Shown: one piece after another, positions 57,401-64,000 of the stretch
Numbering within the stretch: the first letter of the stretch is position 1
Layout: each line of letters starts with the position of its first letter
Assembly (NCBI RefSeq): GCF_964340395.1
Contig: NC_135569.1
Coordinates: 11,434,019 to 11,498,018 of the forward strand
DNA: 64,000 bases
Direction of reading: 5' to 3'
DNA from: Glandiceps talaboti
Lineage: Eukaryota; Hemichordata; Enteropneusta; Spengelidae
Translations under genes and position numbers: made by a program
The notes under the pieces: generated by a model
Told to the model about the DNA's origin: nothing
What the model saw: only the letters and a program-made list of their open reading frames with translations
Databases searched by the model: none

Positions 57401-59013
57401 GAAGAGTATTAGATAAAGGAGAGCTTGTTATAACAGGTAAGTTTATCATTTTGGTATTCTAGCCCTCACTTCCAGCCCCCAAGACAGCTTGTGAACAGCA
57501 CTCCTAGTGGTCAAAATGTGAATTCTTTTGTTTTTCGTATAACTATGGCCTATTCATTTTCGGTTTACAAATTTAGATTTTATGACTTGTCAACATTTTT
57601 ACCTTGCTTGAATACTAGTATTTTGTAACAGATACAGGTATCACTACCTCATAAGGAGAAATGTATCAACATTTCTACAATTACAATATTTTCTTTCCTT
57701 GTATGTTACCCCACAGAGAATAGTTCTATGATGACAGACGGCAGCTCAGCAAATTTGAGAAGTGGTTTCCATGACAACCGAAGGAATAAAAACTGTGATC
57801 AAAATCAGATTTGTTTATCCCCAACTGTGCGTTATGCGGGACATGAATTATTTGCACAACCATACAAGTAAGTTGTCTGGGAATTAATTTTTTTATAGTT
57901 CAAATAAAATACACCAGTAAGTGCTAGGAAGTCACTCCCAAGTTCTGATATGAATTAGTGTTATCTTAGCAGTGGAGCCTTAAAAAACACACAACAGGGG
58001 TATAGACAGGGCATTGTGGGTAATATATGCAAATACAGGAAATTCAAACTGCTACACACAGCATCATCACAGCATTGGTTTTCATTCTATTTTTCTTTCC
58101 CCATAAAATGTAGTGACTTTGTGCAAACTGTTTTTGAATGCCCCTAAAGATTGCAAATTTATGAAAACCTTTGACATTATTCATGTGATTGGTGTTCTTG
58201 AGCATAAATAACTATGGAAACAAAACCTAGATAAAGTCGGCCATTTTGTGCTGTGGATGTCTCTGTTATGGACGTAAATATAATATAGGATCTTCCTGTT
58301 ACTTGAGACAAAACTTTTTTTTTTGCTGTGCCAGATAAGGCCCCATCAATTAAATACTTTATTTGCCTTTCTTAATTTTCCCCAAAACTTACCAGGCAGA
58401 CATGTTTAAAATATAAAGACAGAAGAAAGCACAATACTAGCATATCATGTAAAATTCACTTTTCTGTTGATTCACTTTCTGTTTGTACCTAAATCTACTA
58501 CACTGGTGAAATAGAAATGTCAAAATCCAAAGTTTGATTGTCTTAAACAACTATTTAGAAATATGTTATTCTGAAGATATTTGAACAGTCTTTTCATTTA
58601 GATTGGTATAAAACACTGCCTTTAGCGGAAATTTTGAACAAAACAAAATTTATTTGTTTTTGTATAAAATATACCGACAAACCTACTCGCATGCAAAGAA
58701 TTTAATCGATGGCGCCTAAATTTAATCCTAGTCGAACCTTAGTCTTTAAAAACAAAACATTTTCATACTGCTTCCATTTTCTTATCAGATTGATTATTTT
58801 TTTTGCAGATACAAAGATCCGAGAACACATAGCTGGCATGCTGCCAAAGTAGCATTTCAAGTTTGTATTAAACCAGGGAGTTATAAATGTGGACCCCCTA
58901 GTATAGGTGTAAATGAACCAATAGATCCGCTATTCAGTAACAGTGAACTAGAATGGTCAACTAAGGAAACTGGTGCCACAGTGCTTCAAGCACTTCTTAT
59001 AAAAATTGACTAA
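29403..59013 (+). CDS. NEURL4: NEURL4, six-NHR-domain neuralized-like protein 4
   Basis: 27 exons: 29403-29570, 35394-35742, 36431-36645, 37554-37665, 38648-38736, 39369-39621, 40560-40656, 42366-42514, 42964-43082, 44043-44205, 44996-45280, 46337-46415, 46984-47153, 47583-47714, 48092-48231, 48599-48811, 49320-49418, 49979-50107, 51217-51393, 51903-52061, 53223-53402, 53787-53865, 54480-54590, 55636-55780, 57321-57436, 57717-57867, 58809-59013. They total 4284 bases, or 1427 residues (human about 1560; the NHR1-NHR2 linker is shorter here). Every intron is GT-AG and all phases join. Six neuralized homology repeats carry the motifs [18 protein letters not shown] and DLYG. The conserved Cys-rich C-terminal region follows. 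Family knowledge: NEURL4 binds HERC2 and CP110 at centrosomes/centriolar satellites and is linked to ubiquitin control. The ATG at 29403 starts [14 protein letters not shown], matching the vertebrate HPRTGRLV region. Exon-border duplications at exons 3, 18 and 21 are unusual. Confidence 0.95.
30222..30345 (+). mobile_element. tRNA-derived SINE-like element
   Basis: 'tggttagagtattcaactca' resembles a Pol III A box region and 'ggttcaagcct' a B box, with spacing of about 40 bases as in a tRNA. The acceptor stem does not pair. This suggests the tRNA-related head of a SINE rather than a tRNA gene. Confidence 0.45.
30540..30770 (-). promoter_or_regulatory. CpG-richer patch with possible antisense start
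   Basis: On the minus strand, CCAAT precedes an ATG at 30646 that reads ATGGCAGCGTTT and then GTAAGA. This is a tiny MAAF exon with a donor, built like the MAAAN exon at 1151. CpG is denser than in the surroundings. It could be a relic promoter or a repeat. Confidence 0.2.
31271..31442. mobile_element. hAT-type MITE, third copy
   Basis: Complete ends cagtgtgccctctaa...ttagagggcacactg, 172 bp, in NEURL4 intron 1. The flanking 8-mers tgtaccat and cttacaat are only partly alike. Confidence 0.85.
32145..32406. repeat. about 85-bp tandem repeat, three units
   Basis: Units run 'gttatgatgagaaacataga' ... 'gccatacaacctaagg'. Confidence 0.9.
33570..33960. repeat. dispersed repeat family D, copy 1
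   Basis: 'atattatccataagcagtac', 'gtgatcaccgttg' and 'gtggacccaaaaatcag' recur at 45620-45960 (near complete) and 43515-43800 (partial). All three copies are in NEURL4 introns. Non-coding; class not determined. Confidence 0.65.
34957..35338. mobile_element. MITE family B, copy 2
   Basis: Highly similar to 15406-15778 in the same orientation. It ends 55 bases before NEURL4 exon 2, so part of it may overlap that exon's branch-point region. Confidence 0.75.
36264..36430 (+). repeat. decayed upstream copies of the NEURL4 exon 3 acceptor
   Basis: The true acceptor 'ttctgcccacag|catttatacttcc' (36430/36431) has a copy 80 bases upstream, 'ttctgtccacag|cattcatacttc' (36350/36351). A further degenerate copy lies near 36264-36290. 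The middle copy even runs, open in the right phase, to a gtaatg donor-like site. Confidence 0.75.
37079..37270. mobile_element. MITE family B, truncated reversed copy
   Basis: Reverse complement of the interior of 34957-35338 ('gaataggtggggtaggta', 'tccacatggtctctgtgtta'), without clear termini. Confidence 0.65.
37743..38305. repeat. 42-bp minisatellite in NEURL4 intron 4
   Basis: About 13 units of 'actgcaacacattgtctgta' + 'actttaccaaccatacacat'; the last units are shortened. Confidence 0.95.
38309..38603. mobile_element. foldback MITE (family C), copy 2
   Basis: Left 'actagtaacactcaagtaa' pairs with right 'ttacttgagtgttactggtt'. It abuts the end of the 42-bp array and lies just upstream of exon 5. 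Confidence 0.7.
38761..39165. repeat. (GT)n-rich tract
   Basis: GT dinucleotides with interruptions, starting about 25 bases after the exon 5 donor. Confidence 0.95.
39622..39775. repeat. about 48-bp tandem repeat, three units
   Basis: 'gaaccaacagtctgtgttac' + 'ccataactctgtctgatttc' repeated, beginning at the exon 6 donor. Confidence 0.8.
40190..40372. repeat. single-copy relative of the 54.6-55.4 kb array
   Basis: Has the same left flank ('cctggaaattttcgctaaa'), one monomer ('aaataagtagtgactaaag'...'agtctggtaattagt') and the same right flank ('gttagtctttgagaact'-like) as the array in intron 23. It therefore represents the unexpanded state. Confidence 0.75.
40676..42245. repeat. 1.56-kb CTCTATCTCTATAG repeat in NEURL4 intron 7
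   Basis: About 100 variants of the 14-16-bp unit 'ctctatctctatag(c/t)'. Sub-blocks such as 'cctctatctgtatatac' form a higher-order pattern at 41830-42110. Each unit is a pyrimidine-rich run ending in AG, resembling a 3' splice site. The array ends 120 bases before the true acceptor of exon 8. Confidence 0.95.
43515..43800. repeat. dispersed repeat family D, partial copy
   Basis: Shares 'gatcatgttgggggtgaatt', 'gtggacccaaaaataa' and 'cacagatgattcaatattg' with 33570-33960 and 45620-45960. Confidence 0.55.
44275..44960. repeat. about 29-bp minisatellite rich in CCATATTTGG (CArG) sites
   Basis: About 23 units of 'aaaccatatttgggcagtaa' + 'agattttac'. Roughly 14 contain the exact 10-mer CCATATTTGG, a perfect CC(A/T)6GG SRF-type CArG box. 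It lies in NEURL4 intron 10. The same 10-mer, inverted, recurs at 52300-52420. Confidence 0.95.
45620..45960. repeat. dispersed repeat family D, copy 3
   Basis: Near full-length match to 33570-33960 ('atattatccataagcagtac', 'ttgaaatcatgatcaccatt'). Confidence 0.65.
46063..46233. mobile_element. hAT-type MITE, fourth copy
   Basis: cagtgtgccctctaa...cttagagggcacactg, in intron 11, immediately followed by a C run of about 40. Confidence 0.85.
46243..46283. repeat. poly-C tract
   Basis: About 40 consecutive C, 50 bases upstream of the exon 12 acceptor. Its length is likely unreliable in assembly. Confidence 0.9.
46491..46849. mobile_element. foldback MITE (family E), copy 1
   Basis: Left 'actactctggcaatcaaggt' is inverted as 'accaaggttgccagagtagt' at the right. 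The subterminal part resembles 'gtttactaagatagacacaa'. Copy 2 is at 52653-52996; partial traces near 16046-16140. Confidence 0.7.
47390..47560. repeat. (CTAC/CCAC)n low-complexity tract
   Basis: Irregular 'cctacctacc' and 'aaccacccac' runs in intron 13, just upstream of exon 14. Confidence 0.8.
48236..48434. repeat. (CA)n tract after exon 15 donor
   Basis: CA repeats with tgcatgca interruptions, beginning within 10 bases of the donor. Confidence 0.95.
49711..50026 (+). repeat. NEURL4: 79-bp tandem quadruplication of the NEURL4 exon 18 acceptor
   Basis: Each unit is 31 intronic bases ending 'attacatgttttacag' plus the first 48 bases of exon 18 ('ggtgtatatgccgtattaga'...). Exon starts fall at 49742, 49821, 49900 and 49979, exactly 79 apart. 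Copies are nearly identical; copy 2 has tataccat for tatgccgt. Because 79 is not a multiple of three, splicing to any of the first three acceptors hits TAG in the next copy. Only 49979 keeps the frame. Confidence 0.95.
50215..51060. repeat. diverged tandem repeats in intron 18
   Basis: Three units of about 150-170 bp starting 'tttttggtcaaaa' with 'gctgaaattt' and 'gtgtagatgaagaa'. These are followed by about four units around 'cctagcaaccatgaccatgc' / 'gcaagtgaataa'. Non-coding. Confidence 0.75.
51440..51850. repeat. 20-22-bp minisatellite in NEURL4 intron 19
   Basis: About 19 units of 'gtgtgttgtatgtcctgtca'. All three + frames stay open, giving spurious CVVCPVS-type ORFs. Confidence 0.9.
52284..52430. 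repeat. short array carrying CCAAATATGG sites
   Basis: Units 'ggtatatttgtccaaatat' alternate with 'ggtatgtttgtgtccaa'. About four exact CCAAATATGG, the reverse complement of the 10-mer in the 44.3-kb array. Confidence 0.85.
52653..52996. mobile_element. foldback MITE (family E), copy 2
   Basis: 'cggtttactaagatagacac' at the left and the inverted 'tttctaaaccgaaagctgg' at the right. The interior aligns with 46491-46849 ('ttgggacttcccatgttttc', 'gattagaatcacacaacaga'). Confidence 0.7.
53141..53180 (+). pseudogene. NEURL4: partial upstream copy of NEURL4 exon 21
   Basis: Reads [13 protein letters not shown], then a stop. The true exon at 53223 reads [13 protein letters not shown]. The copy's acceptor has been replaced (tttcacgag). 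Confidence 0.8.
53444..53483 (+). repeat. NEURL4: duplicated 3' end and donor of NEURL4 exon 21
   Basis: 'ctctatggaaagtgtacag|gtaaatatatattgtatgag' repeats, 61 bases downstream, the true 'ctctatggacaatgtgaacag|gtaaaatatatattgtatgag'. Use of this second donor would run into an in-frame TAA after about 14 codons. Confidence 0.8.
54132..54368. mobile_element. foldback MITE (family C), copy 3
   Basis: The left arm is duplicated in tandem (54132-54200 and 54202-54270, 'gtacaacccgtaacaccaaa'). The right arm ends 'tgctttacttcagtgttacc'. Confidence 0.7.
54675..55385. repeat. about 60-bp minisatellite in NEURL4 intron 23
   Basis: About 12 units of 'aaaataagtagtgactaaac' + 'tgccttcttgtatatgaata' + 'caatgtaccagtctggtaat'. 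It is expanded from a repeat also present once at 40190-40372. Confidence 0.95.
55781..57320 (+). other. NEURL4 intron 24
   Basis: No exon was found. ORFs at 55823-56500 are paired and inverted: 'cagacatcaaaccgtggacg' near 55920 is inverted at 56257-56276 ('cgtccatggtttgatgtcag'), so this is a long imperfect hairpin. A 40-bp repeat ('gtcataatgctcctcat') with three units lies at 56990-57110. Confidence 0.55.
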
Positions 59014-59282
59014 GCTAGTAGCTCCTTTCTGTGAATGTTGGAACTGACTGTGACCATAATGATATGGTGTTCCTCAAGTCTCTCTCTGTGTGTGTGTTCA
59101 CTGCTGACCACGTGACCAAGTTATACAAATGCTGCAAGTCCTCAAGATGGAGATGATGATCACCAAACCACCTATCTATACTTAGATTCCAGAAATTGGC
59201 TTTATTACGGTCTATGTTATTTATTTAGATGGATTCTGACTGTACTTCAATCGTAAAACTTAAGATGTCTAAAATATAATTG

Positions 59283-59344
<62 letters not shown>

Positions 59345-59449
59345 CATGCATACATGCATGCACACACACACAGACACACACACAAACTCAGTCAAACTTG
59401 TACAAACACAAAGGTGCACACACACACACACACACAAACTCAGTCAAAC

Positions 59450-59498
<49 letters not shown>

Positions 59499-59926
59499 AC
59501 ATTAATGAATTCAAGGTCATGATAACTTGTAACTGTGAAAAGAATTTTTAAGATCTGAGGGGAACCATGAGTACTCCTTTTATACTTCCTACCACATCCT
59601 GGAATACTAGTCATGTCTTCAAATCCACAAAGATGAAATATTCTGTAGTTGTTACCAAAGTATCCAAATATAATGATTAACTCTTGTCAACATGTAAGGC
59701 AGCTCTGACTCCAGCTGACATTTATTTTCTAGTTTTCATTATTTTTCACTCAAATGTTTAGTTAAATTACAGTGTGTATGTATGTGTGTGTGTGTGTGTG
59801 CATGTATGTATGTACATGTATGTATGTATGTATGTATGTATGTATGTATGTATGTATGTATGTATGTATGTACGGTATGTATGTACGGTATGTATGTATG
59901 TATGTATGTATGTATGTATGTATGTA

Positions 59927-59975
<49 letters not shown>

Positions 59976-60140
59976 CTTTGTGTCAGTCTGTCTATATCCA
60001 ACATTTTATGATACTACAACCAAAGAATAACATCAGATGTATATGCTGACATCAATTACAATGTGTTGTTAATAACATCCATATATCACATAGCTAAAAC
60101 CTGCAACAGCTGTTAACACTTTTGATCTGTATGTACCATT
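59014..60140 (+). other. NEURL4 3' UTR and flank
   Basis: Contains CA tracts at 59286-59345 and 59410-59495 and a GTAT/GT tract at 59772-59975. No clear polyadenylation signal was found by eye. Confidence 0.45.
59772..59978. repeat. (GTAT)n and (GT)n microsatellite
   Basis: About 28 GTAT units interrupted by cggt, then about 20 GT units. Confidence 0.95.
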
Positions 60141-60147
60141 TATACAT

Positions 60148-60665
60148 TATAGGAAAGTCCAGTATATTTCTACCTTTAGTACATTAATATTTGATTACTG
60201 TTATCAACTTAGCATAGGTTTTAGGGATAAACTCTTTGTATTTGTCAAGGGTGTTCATGATGTCATCAACAGATGTGTTCCCATAAACCCTTGCAGGAAT
60301 CCCCAAAATGGCCAAACACATATCAAGTGCAGTAGGTCTTATTTGCAAGATTTCAAACTTGAGTAAATTCCCAAGATGATATCTTATCACCCCGAATCAT
60401 GTAAGTTGATAGCAGTTATCAATACAAGTGTACTAAAGGCAGAAATAAGTCTGACTGGAGTTATCCTTTAAGTTGATAGCAGTAATCAATACAAGATAGA
60501 AATAAGTCTGAATGCCTTTTCTGAATGATAGCAGTAATCAATACAAGTGAACTAAAGACAGAAATAAGTCTGACTGGACTTTTCCTTTAAGTTGATAGCA
60601 GTAATCAATACAAGTGTACAAAAGACAGAAATATGTCTGACTTGAATTTTTCTTTAAGGATTGTA
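60148..60665. repeat. inverted repeat plus tandem copies around a small minus-strand ORF
   Basis: The left arm 60150-60215 is the reverse complement of the unit 'aagttgatagcagtaatcaa' + 'tacaagtgtactaaaggcag' + 'aaataagtctgactgga'. That unit is tandemly repeated about four times at 60407-60660. The loop (about 60217-60402) holds most of a 68-codon minus ORF with IRPTALDMCLAILGIPARV. Confidence 0.7.
60184..60366 (-). CDS. unrecognised minus-strand ORF or terminal exon
   Basis: The minus strand reads FEILQIRPTALDMCLAILG...NTSVDDIMNTLDKYKEFIPK and stops near 60184. Composition is protein-like and not low-complexity. Its last residues lie in the inverted-repeat arm. It might be a captured exon within a foldback element, a last exon of a minus-strand gene, or chance. 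I do not recognise a family. Confidence 0.25.
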   Translation of the reverse strand, partial: LLKFEILQIRPTALDMCLAILGIPARVYGNTSVDDIMNTLDKYKEFIPKTYAKLITVIKY

Positions 60666-60954
60666 ACGATAGTTGATTTCCATTGATGTGTAAGATTATT
60701 GTATAAATGTATCGGTGTACACGTTGTCTCTAGAGTCTGTAGCTCACACTATGATCTATGCAAAACAATCTGTTTTCTAACTTTAATGGTAAGAAACGAA
60801 CTATGTTGTTTACTATGGGATGTAAGTGAATTTAGGAAATGTTAAAAGCTAACTATATATGTGACATGTAAATGGACTGTATCATATACCACCAACCATT
60901 GCTAAGAAGTACATTTAATCTCCAAGATTACATGGGTCGTTCATCCATAACTTA

Positions 60955-61395
60955 ACTACCACCGTTATTGCTATGAACAAAAAGTATCACCCACCATTGC
61001 GTCAGTCACCCATCCTAAACCACCAGCCACCATTGCATTGGTCACCCATCCTAAACCACCATCCACCATTGCGTTGGTCACCCAACCATGATTGCATTGG
61101 TCACCCATCAACAACTACTCACCACCATTGCATTGATTATCCAACCATAACCACATTATGCATTGGTAACACATACAACATTGCATTTGTCACCCAACCA
61201 CCAGCTACAATTGCATTGGTCACCCAACCACCAGCCACAATTGCATTGGTCACCCAGCCACAATTGCATTGGTCACCCATCAACAATCACTACCTCCAGT
61301 GGCATCTACAGCTACCATCTGCCATTGCATTTATCACCCAACCACAGCTACCACCCACCATTGCATTTATCACCTATTCACAACCACCATTCACT
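60955..61395. repeat. about 33-bp minisatellite (cattgcattggtcacccaac)
   Basis: About 13 irregular units 'ccaccattgcattggtcacc'. Overlapping ORFs (HWSP-type repeats) arise from the repeat and are not called as genes. Confidence 0.9.
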
Positions 61396-61399
61396 GACT

Positions 61400-62130
61400 T
61401 CTAATGCATTTAAAAACCATGATATTGAATTGCAGTCTTTGTAACTTCATCTGATAAATCATTCACAGTAATATAAACCTATATACAACCTGACATAAAG
61501 TAACTATACAGTTTCATGACGAAATTGATGATTTCACCTTTTCTTCTTTACATATCATTTTCACTAACCTACTTTTCACTCTTCTTAATACTTGTCTTTT
61601 CTACTGCTCTGATATCACCCATTGTGTTTGTTTGTTTGTTTGTTTGTTTGTTTGTATGTACGACTTTTCTCCCTGTTATAAAGTTTCCATAGCAACTGAT
61701 GAGATGTGTTGCAAAAATGTCAAATCTTTGGAGCATGTGGTGTTGACAGATATGTCCTCACATCACCAACCCCCTTATGATAATGGAGTAGTCCAATCAT
61801 CTAACCATTTACATTGACACCCCTTTGTTAAAATGGAATAGGCAGGTCATAGGTCATATGGACAGTCTTCAGCATGTGATGTTGCATGAGTACTTGATGA
61901 AATAATTAGCTAAGTTTTTTAAAAGATTTTAAGTCGTTAAAAGAAAGGAAAAATATCTTGGCTGATGAGCCAAGAATCGTAGTTGTTATTGAGCAGGTCT
62001 GTAAATAGTATTGACCAGAATTACTGTTAACAATTCTGTAATTATTGATGTACATATATAATCGATATTGTCAGATTTTTTATTCGAGGTCAGTCCAGAT
62101 TGTAAACTAAGAAAACATTATGATGTAGCT
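61400..62130. other. AT-rich intergenic stretch
   Basis: A (TTTG)n run at 61621-61653; nothing else supported. Confidence 0.6.
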
Positions 62131-62578
62131 ATGTTTGATTGCCTGACAGTGTGTGATATTGTTTTGGTATCACATTGATTGCCTGACAGTGTGTGATATT
62201 GTTTTGATATCACATTGATTGCCTGACAGTGTGTGATATTGTTTTGATATCACATTGATTGCCTGACAGTGTGTGATATTGTTTTGATATCACATTGATT
62301 GCCTGACAGTGTGTGATATTGTTTTGATATCACATTGATTGCCTGACAGTGTGTGATATTGTTTTGATATCACATTGATTGCCTGACAGTGTGTGCTATC
62401 GTTTTGATATCACATTGATTGCCTGACAGTGTGTGATATTGTTTTGATATCACATTGATTGCCTGACAGTGTGTGATATTGTTTTGATATCACATTGATT
62501 GCCTGACAGTGTGTGATATTGTTTTGATATCACATTGATTGCCTGACAGTGTGTGCTATCGTTTTGATATCACATTAT
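62130..62578. repeat. 40-bp satellite, about 11 near-identical units
   Basis: Unit 'cacattgattgcctgacagt' + 'gtgtgatattgttttgatat'. Variant units with gctatcg occur twice, 160 bases apart, suggesting duplication of a four-unit block. Confidence 0.95.
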
Positions 62579-62639
62579 TGTAAGCAGCTGTCCTCAGATG
62601 TATTGTGATGAGATATGTTGTTTAACTTGTAAGATATGG

Positions 62640-63235
62640 TGCTTACGTTAAGAGATATATATGGATTTGAAGTCATGAAATATGGTTTTGGAACCATGAA
62701 ATATAGGGTAAAAGTCACGAGATAATGAGTTAAAGTCACTACATATGGATTTGAAGTCATGAGATATAGTTTTGAAACCATGAGATATAGGGTAAAAGTC
62801 ATGAGATAATGAGTTAAAGTCACTACATATGGATTTGAAGTCATGAGATATGGTTTTTAGTTATGCAATATAGAGTTTATTGTCATGAGATACGGAGTTA
62901 AAGTCATGAGACAGTTACATGGAGTAAAAGATGTGAAATATTGAATTGCAGTCATGGTATATGCTGTCAAAGTCATGAGATATGCAACTAAAGTCATGAG
63001 ATATGGAGAGATTTAATGACATAAAGGATTCATGGCATGAGATATAGCATTTATGATGTGAGATAAGGTCAAAGTAAAAGGAAATACATCAATACTGTAA
63101 GATATGCAGTGGGAATAAGCTGGATGTCATTTGATATGCTGTTATATACAGTGGATATAAGCTGGATGTCATTTGATATGCTGTTATATACAGTGGATAT
63201 AAGCTTAATGTCATTTGATATGCTGTTGAAGCCAC
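62640..63235. repeat. 21-bp and 42-bp minisatellites
   Basis: 'agtcatgagatatggattt' type units to about 63020, then three units of 'gtggatataagctggatgtc' + 'atttgatatgctgttatata'. Confidence 0.85.
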
Positions 63236-64000
63236 AGAACGTGGCATTAATGTTATGAAATATTAAGTGAGCATCATTTTAAAAGTAGTCAAACTCAAAG
63301 TTGCTCATGAATGTTGGAATCAGACCAGATTTTGTCAGCTGAAGAGATGTCTGTGTACACAATAAGATAAGATAACACAGTATGCAAACGAGAGTAGGCA
63401 CATGAAACTAAAAGTATGGATGGATTCTACACACTTTAATGGTAAGCTAGGGTAAAGCAGTATGCAAAGAAAAAATTCAGCTAAAATGAATGGCCATGAG
63501 CATACTTACTGACACTGGGTCAGAATTCACAATGTCAGTTATCTACTTAGAGTTTATGTCCTTGTTGGGCATTTTTTTTGGTAAGACAGAGAAAGGGGGG
63601 GGGGGGGTTAATGTGCTAAAAGTGATTTCTATGTACATTGAGTAATCTTCAATATTAGGTGGTTTTATCGGTGATCTATGTCTGTACAGCAATTGGAACT
63701 GTGCTGTTTTTCTTAGCGTTATTCAATTTACTCAGTAAGCAAACCATTTACAAATTATTATCTAGGGGTAATGGGTTGAAATACTGATACAGACAACTCA
63801 ATTAGTATTACAATAGTCTAGTAATCATTCTGTGCTCTGTATTCTTATCATCTTAGTCTAATGAAAACTGTCGTCATTCTTATCAAATATTTTAATGTAT
63901 ATATTGTTAATATTTACTGAGATTGGCCACATAATTGTCGTCATGCCTTTGTCGTATTTTGGTAAATCAAGTCTTGCCATATCTTTCTTTTTTTTGTATT
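63236..64000. other. downstream intergenic sequence
   Basis: AT-rich with a G run at 63595-63608; no gene seen. Confidence 0.55.

Larger units (their letters stand above)
54480..59013 (+). other. NEURL4: NEURL4 conserved C-terminal region (exons 23-27, residues about 1186-1427)
   Basis: Exon 24 carries the Cys cluster C1235-Y-C1237 and C1240-H with [12 protein letters not shown], then [10 protein letters not shown]. Exon 25 has DWHTAYHGT (H1290, G1291), exon 26 [10 protein letters not shown] (Y1349), exon 27 [16 protein letters not shown] and [12 protein letters not shown]. All align with vertebrate NEURL4. WHxxYHG(T/S) followed by [12 protein letters not shown] recalls the His motif of PARP/ART-type folds; this is inference only. 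Confidence 0.85.

Noticed and set aside
60973-61444. ORFs rich in HWSPNHQ repeats
   Set aside because: Direct translation of the 33-bp minisatellite; two overlapping frames are equally open.

Overview
The window is nuclear DNA of a non-vertebrate animal. It is AT-rich and intron-rich, with GT-AG introns, CpG-richer 5' ends, many short inverted-repeat transposons (MITEs), and very many mini- and microsatellites. Protein similarity recalled from memory fits a marine deuterostome or lophotrochozoan invertebrate. I cannot place it more precisely without a search.

Three protein-coding genes lie on the + strand in the same orientation. (1) FOXRED2-like FAD-dependent oxidoreductase: six confident exons between 4998 and 9483, plus a proposed signal-peptide exon at 2532-2601. 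(2) An ING4/ING5-type chromatin reader: eight exons between 14247 and 22649, assembling in frame to 255 codons with an intact C-terminal PHD finger. (3) NEURL4 (neuralized-like 4): 27 exons between 29403 and 59013, assembling in frame to 1427 codons with six NHR domains and the conserved C-terminal region. The three products act in different processes (ER redox/ERAD, histone acetylation, centrosome/ubiquitin), so they are neighbours rather than an operon-like unit.

Layout: 1-2531 is upstream sequence with an 80-bp-arm inverted repeat and a CpG-rich promoter-like patch. 2532-9483 is FOXRED2-like. 9484-14246 is intergenic, with three perfect TGACGTCA sites in 250 bp and long CA and GA tracts. 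14247-22649 is ING. 22650-29402 is intergenic, with satellites and a TTAA-flanked MITE. 29403-59013 is NEURL4. 59014-64000 is 3' flank built mostly from tandem repeats.

The most unusual signal is where tandem duplication sits in relation to splicing. NEURL4 exon 18 has its 3' splice site plus the first 48 exon bases repeated four times (79-bp unit), and only the last copy keeps the reading frame. Exon 3 has decayed upstream copies of its acceptor. Exon 21 has a partial copy on each side, including a second donor. ING exon 4's donor opens directly into a 51-bp minisatellite whose units each carry a donor-like GTGAGT. NEURL4 intron 7 holds about 1.56 kb of a repeat resembling a 3' splice site. 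Separately, two NEURL4 introns hold arrays of the perfect CArg-type 10-mer CCATATTTGG. I found no CRISPR, rRNA or intact tRNA, and no intact autonomous transposon gene.
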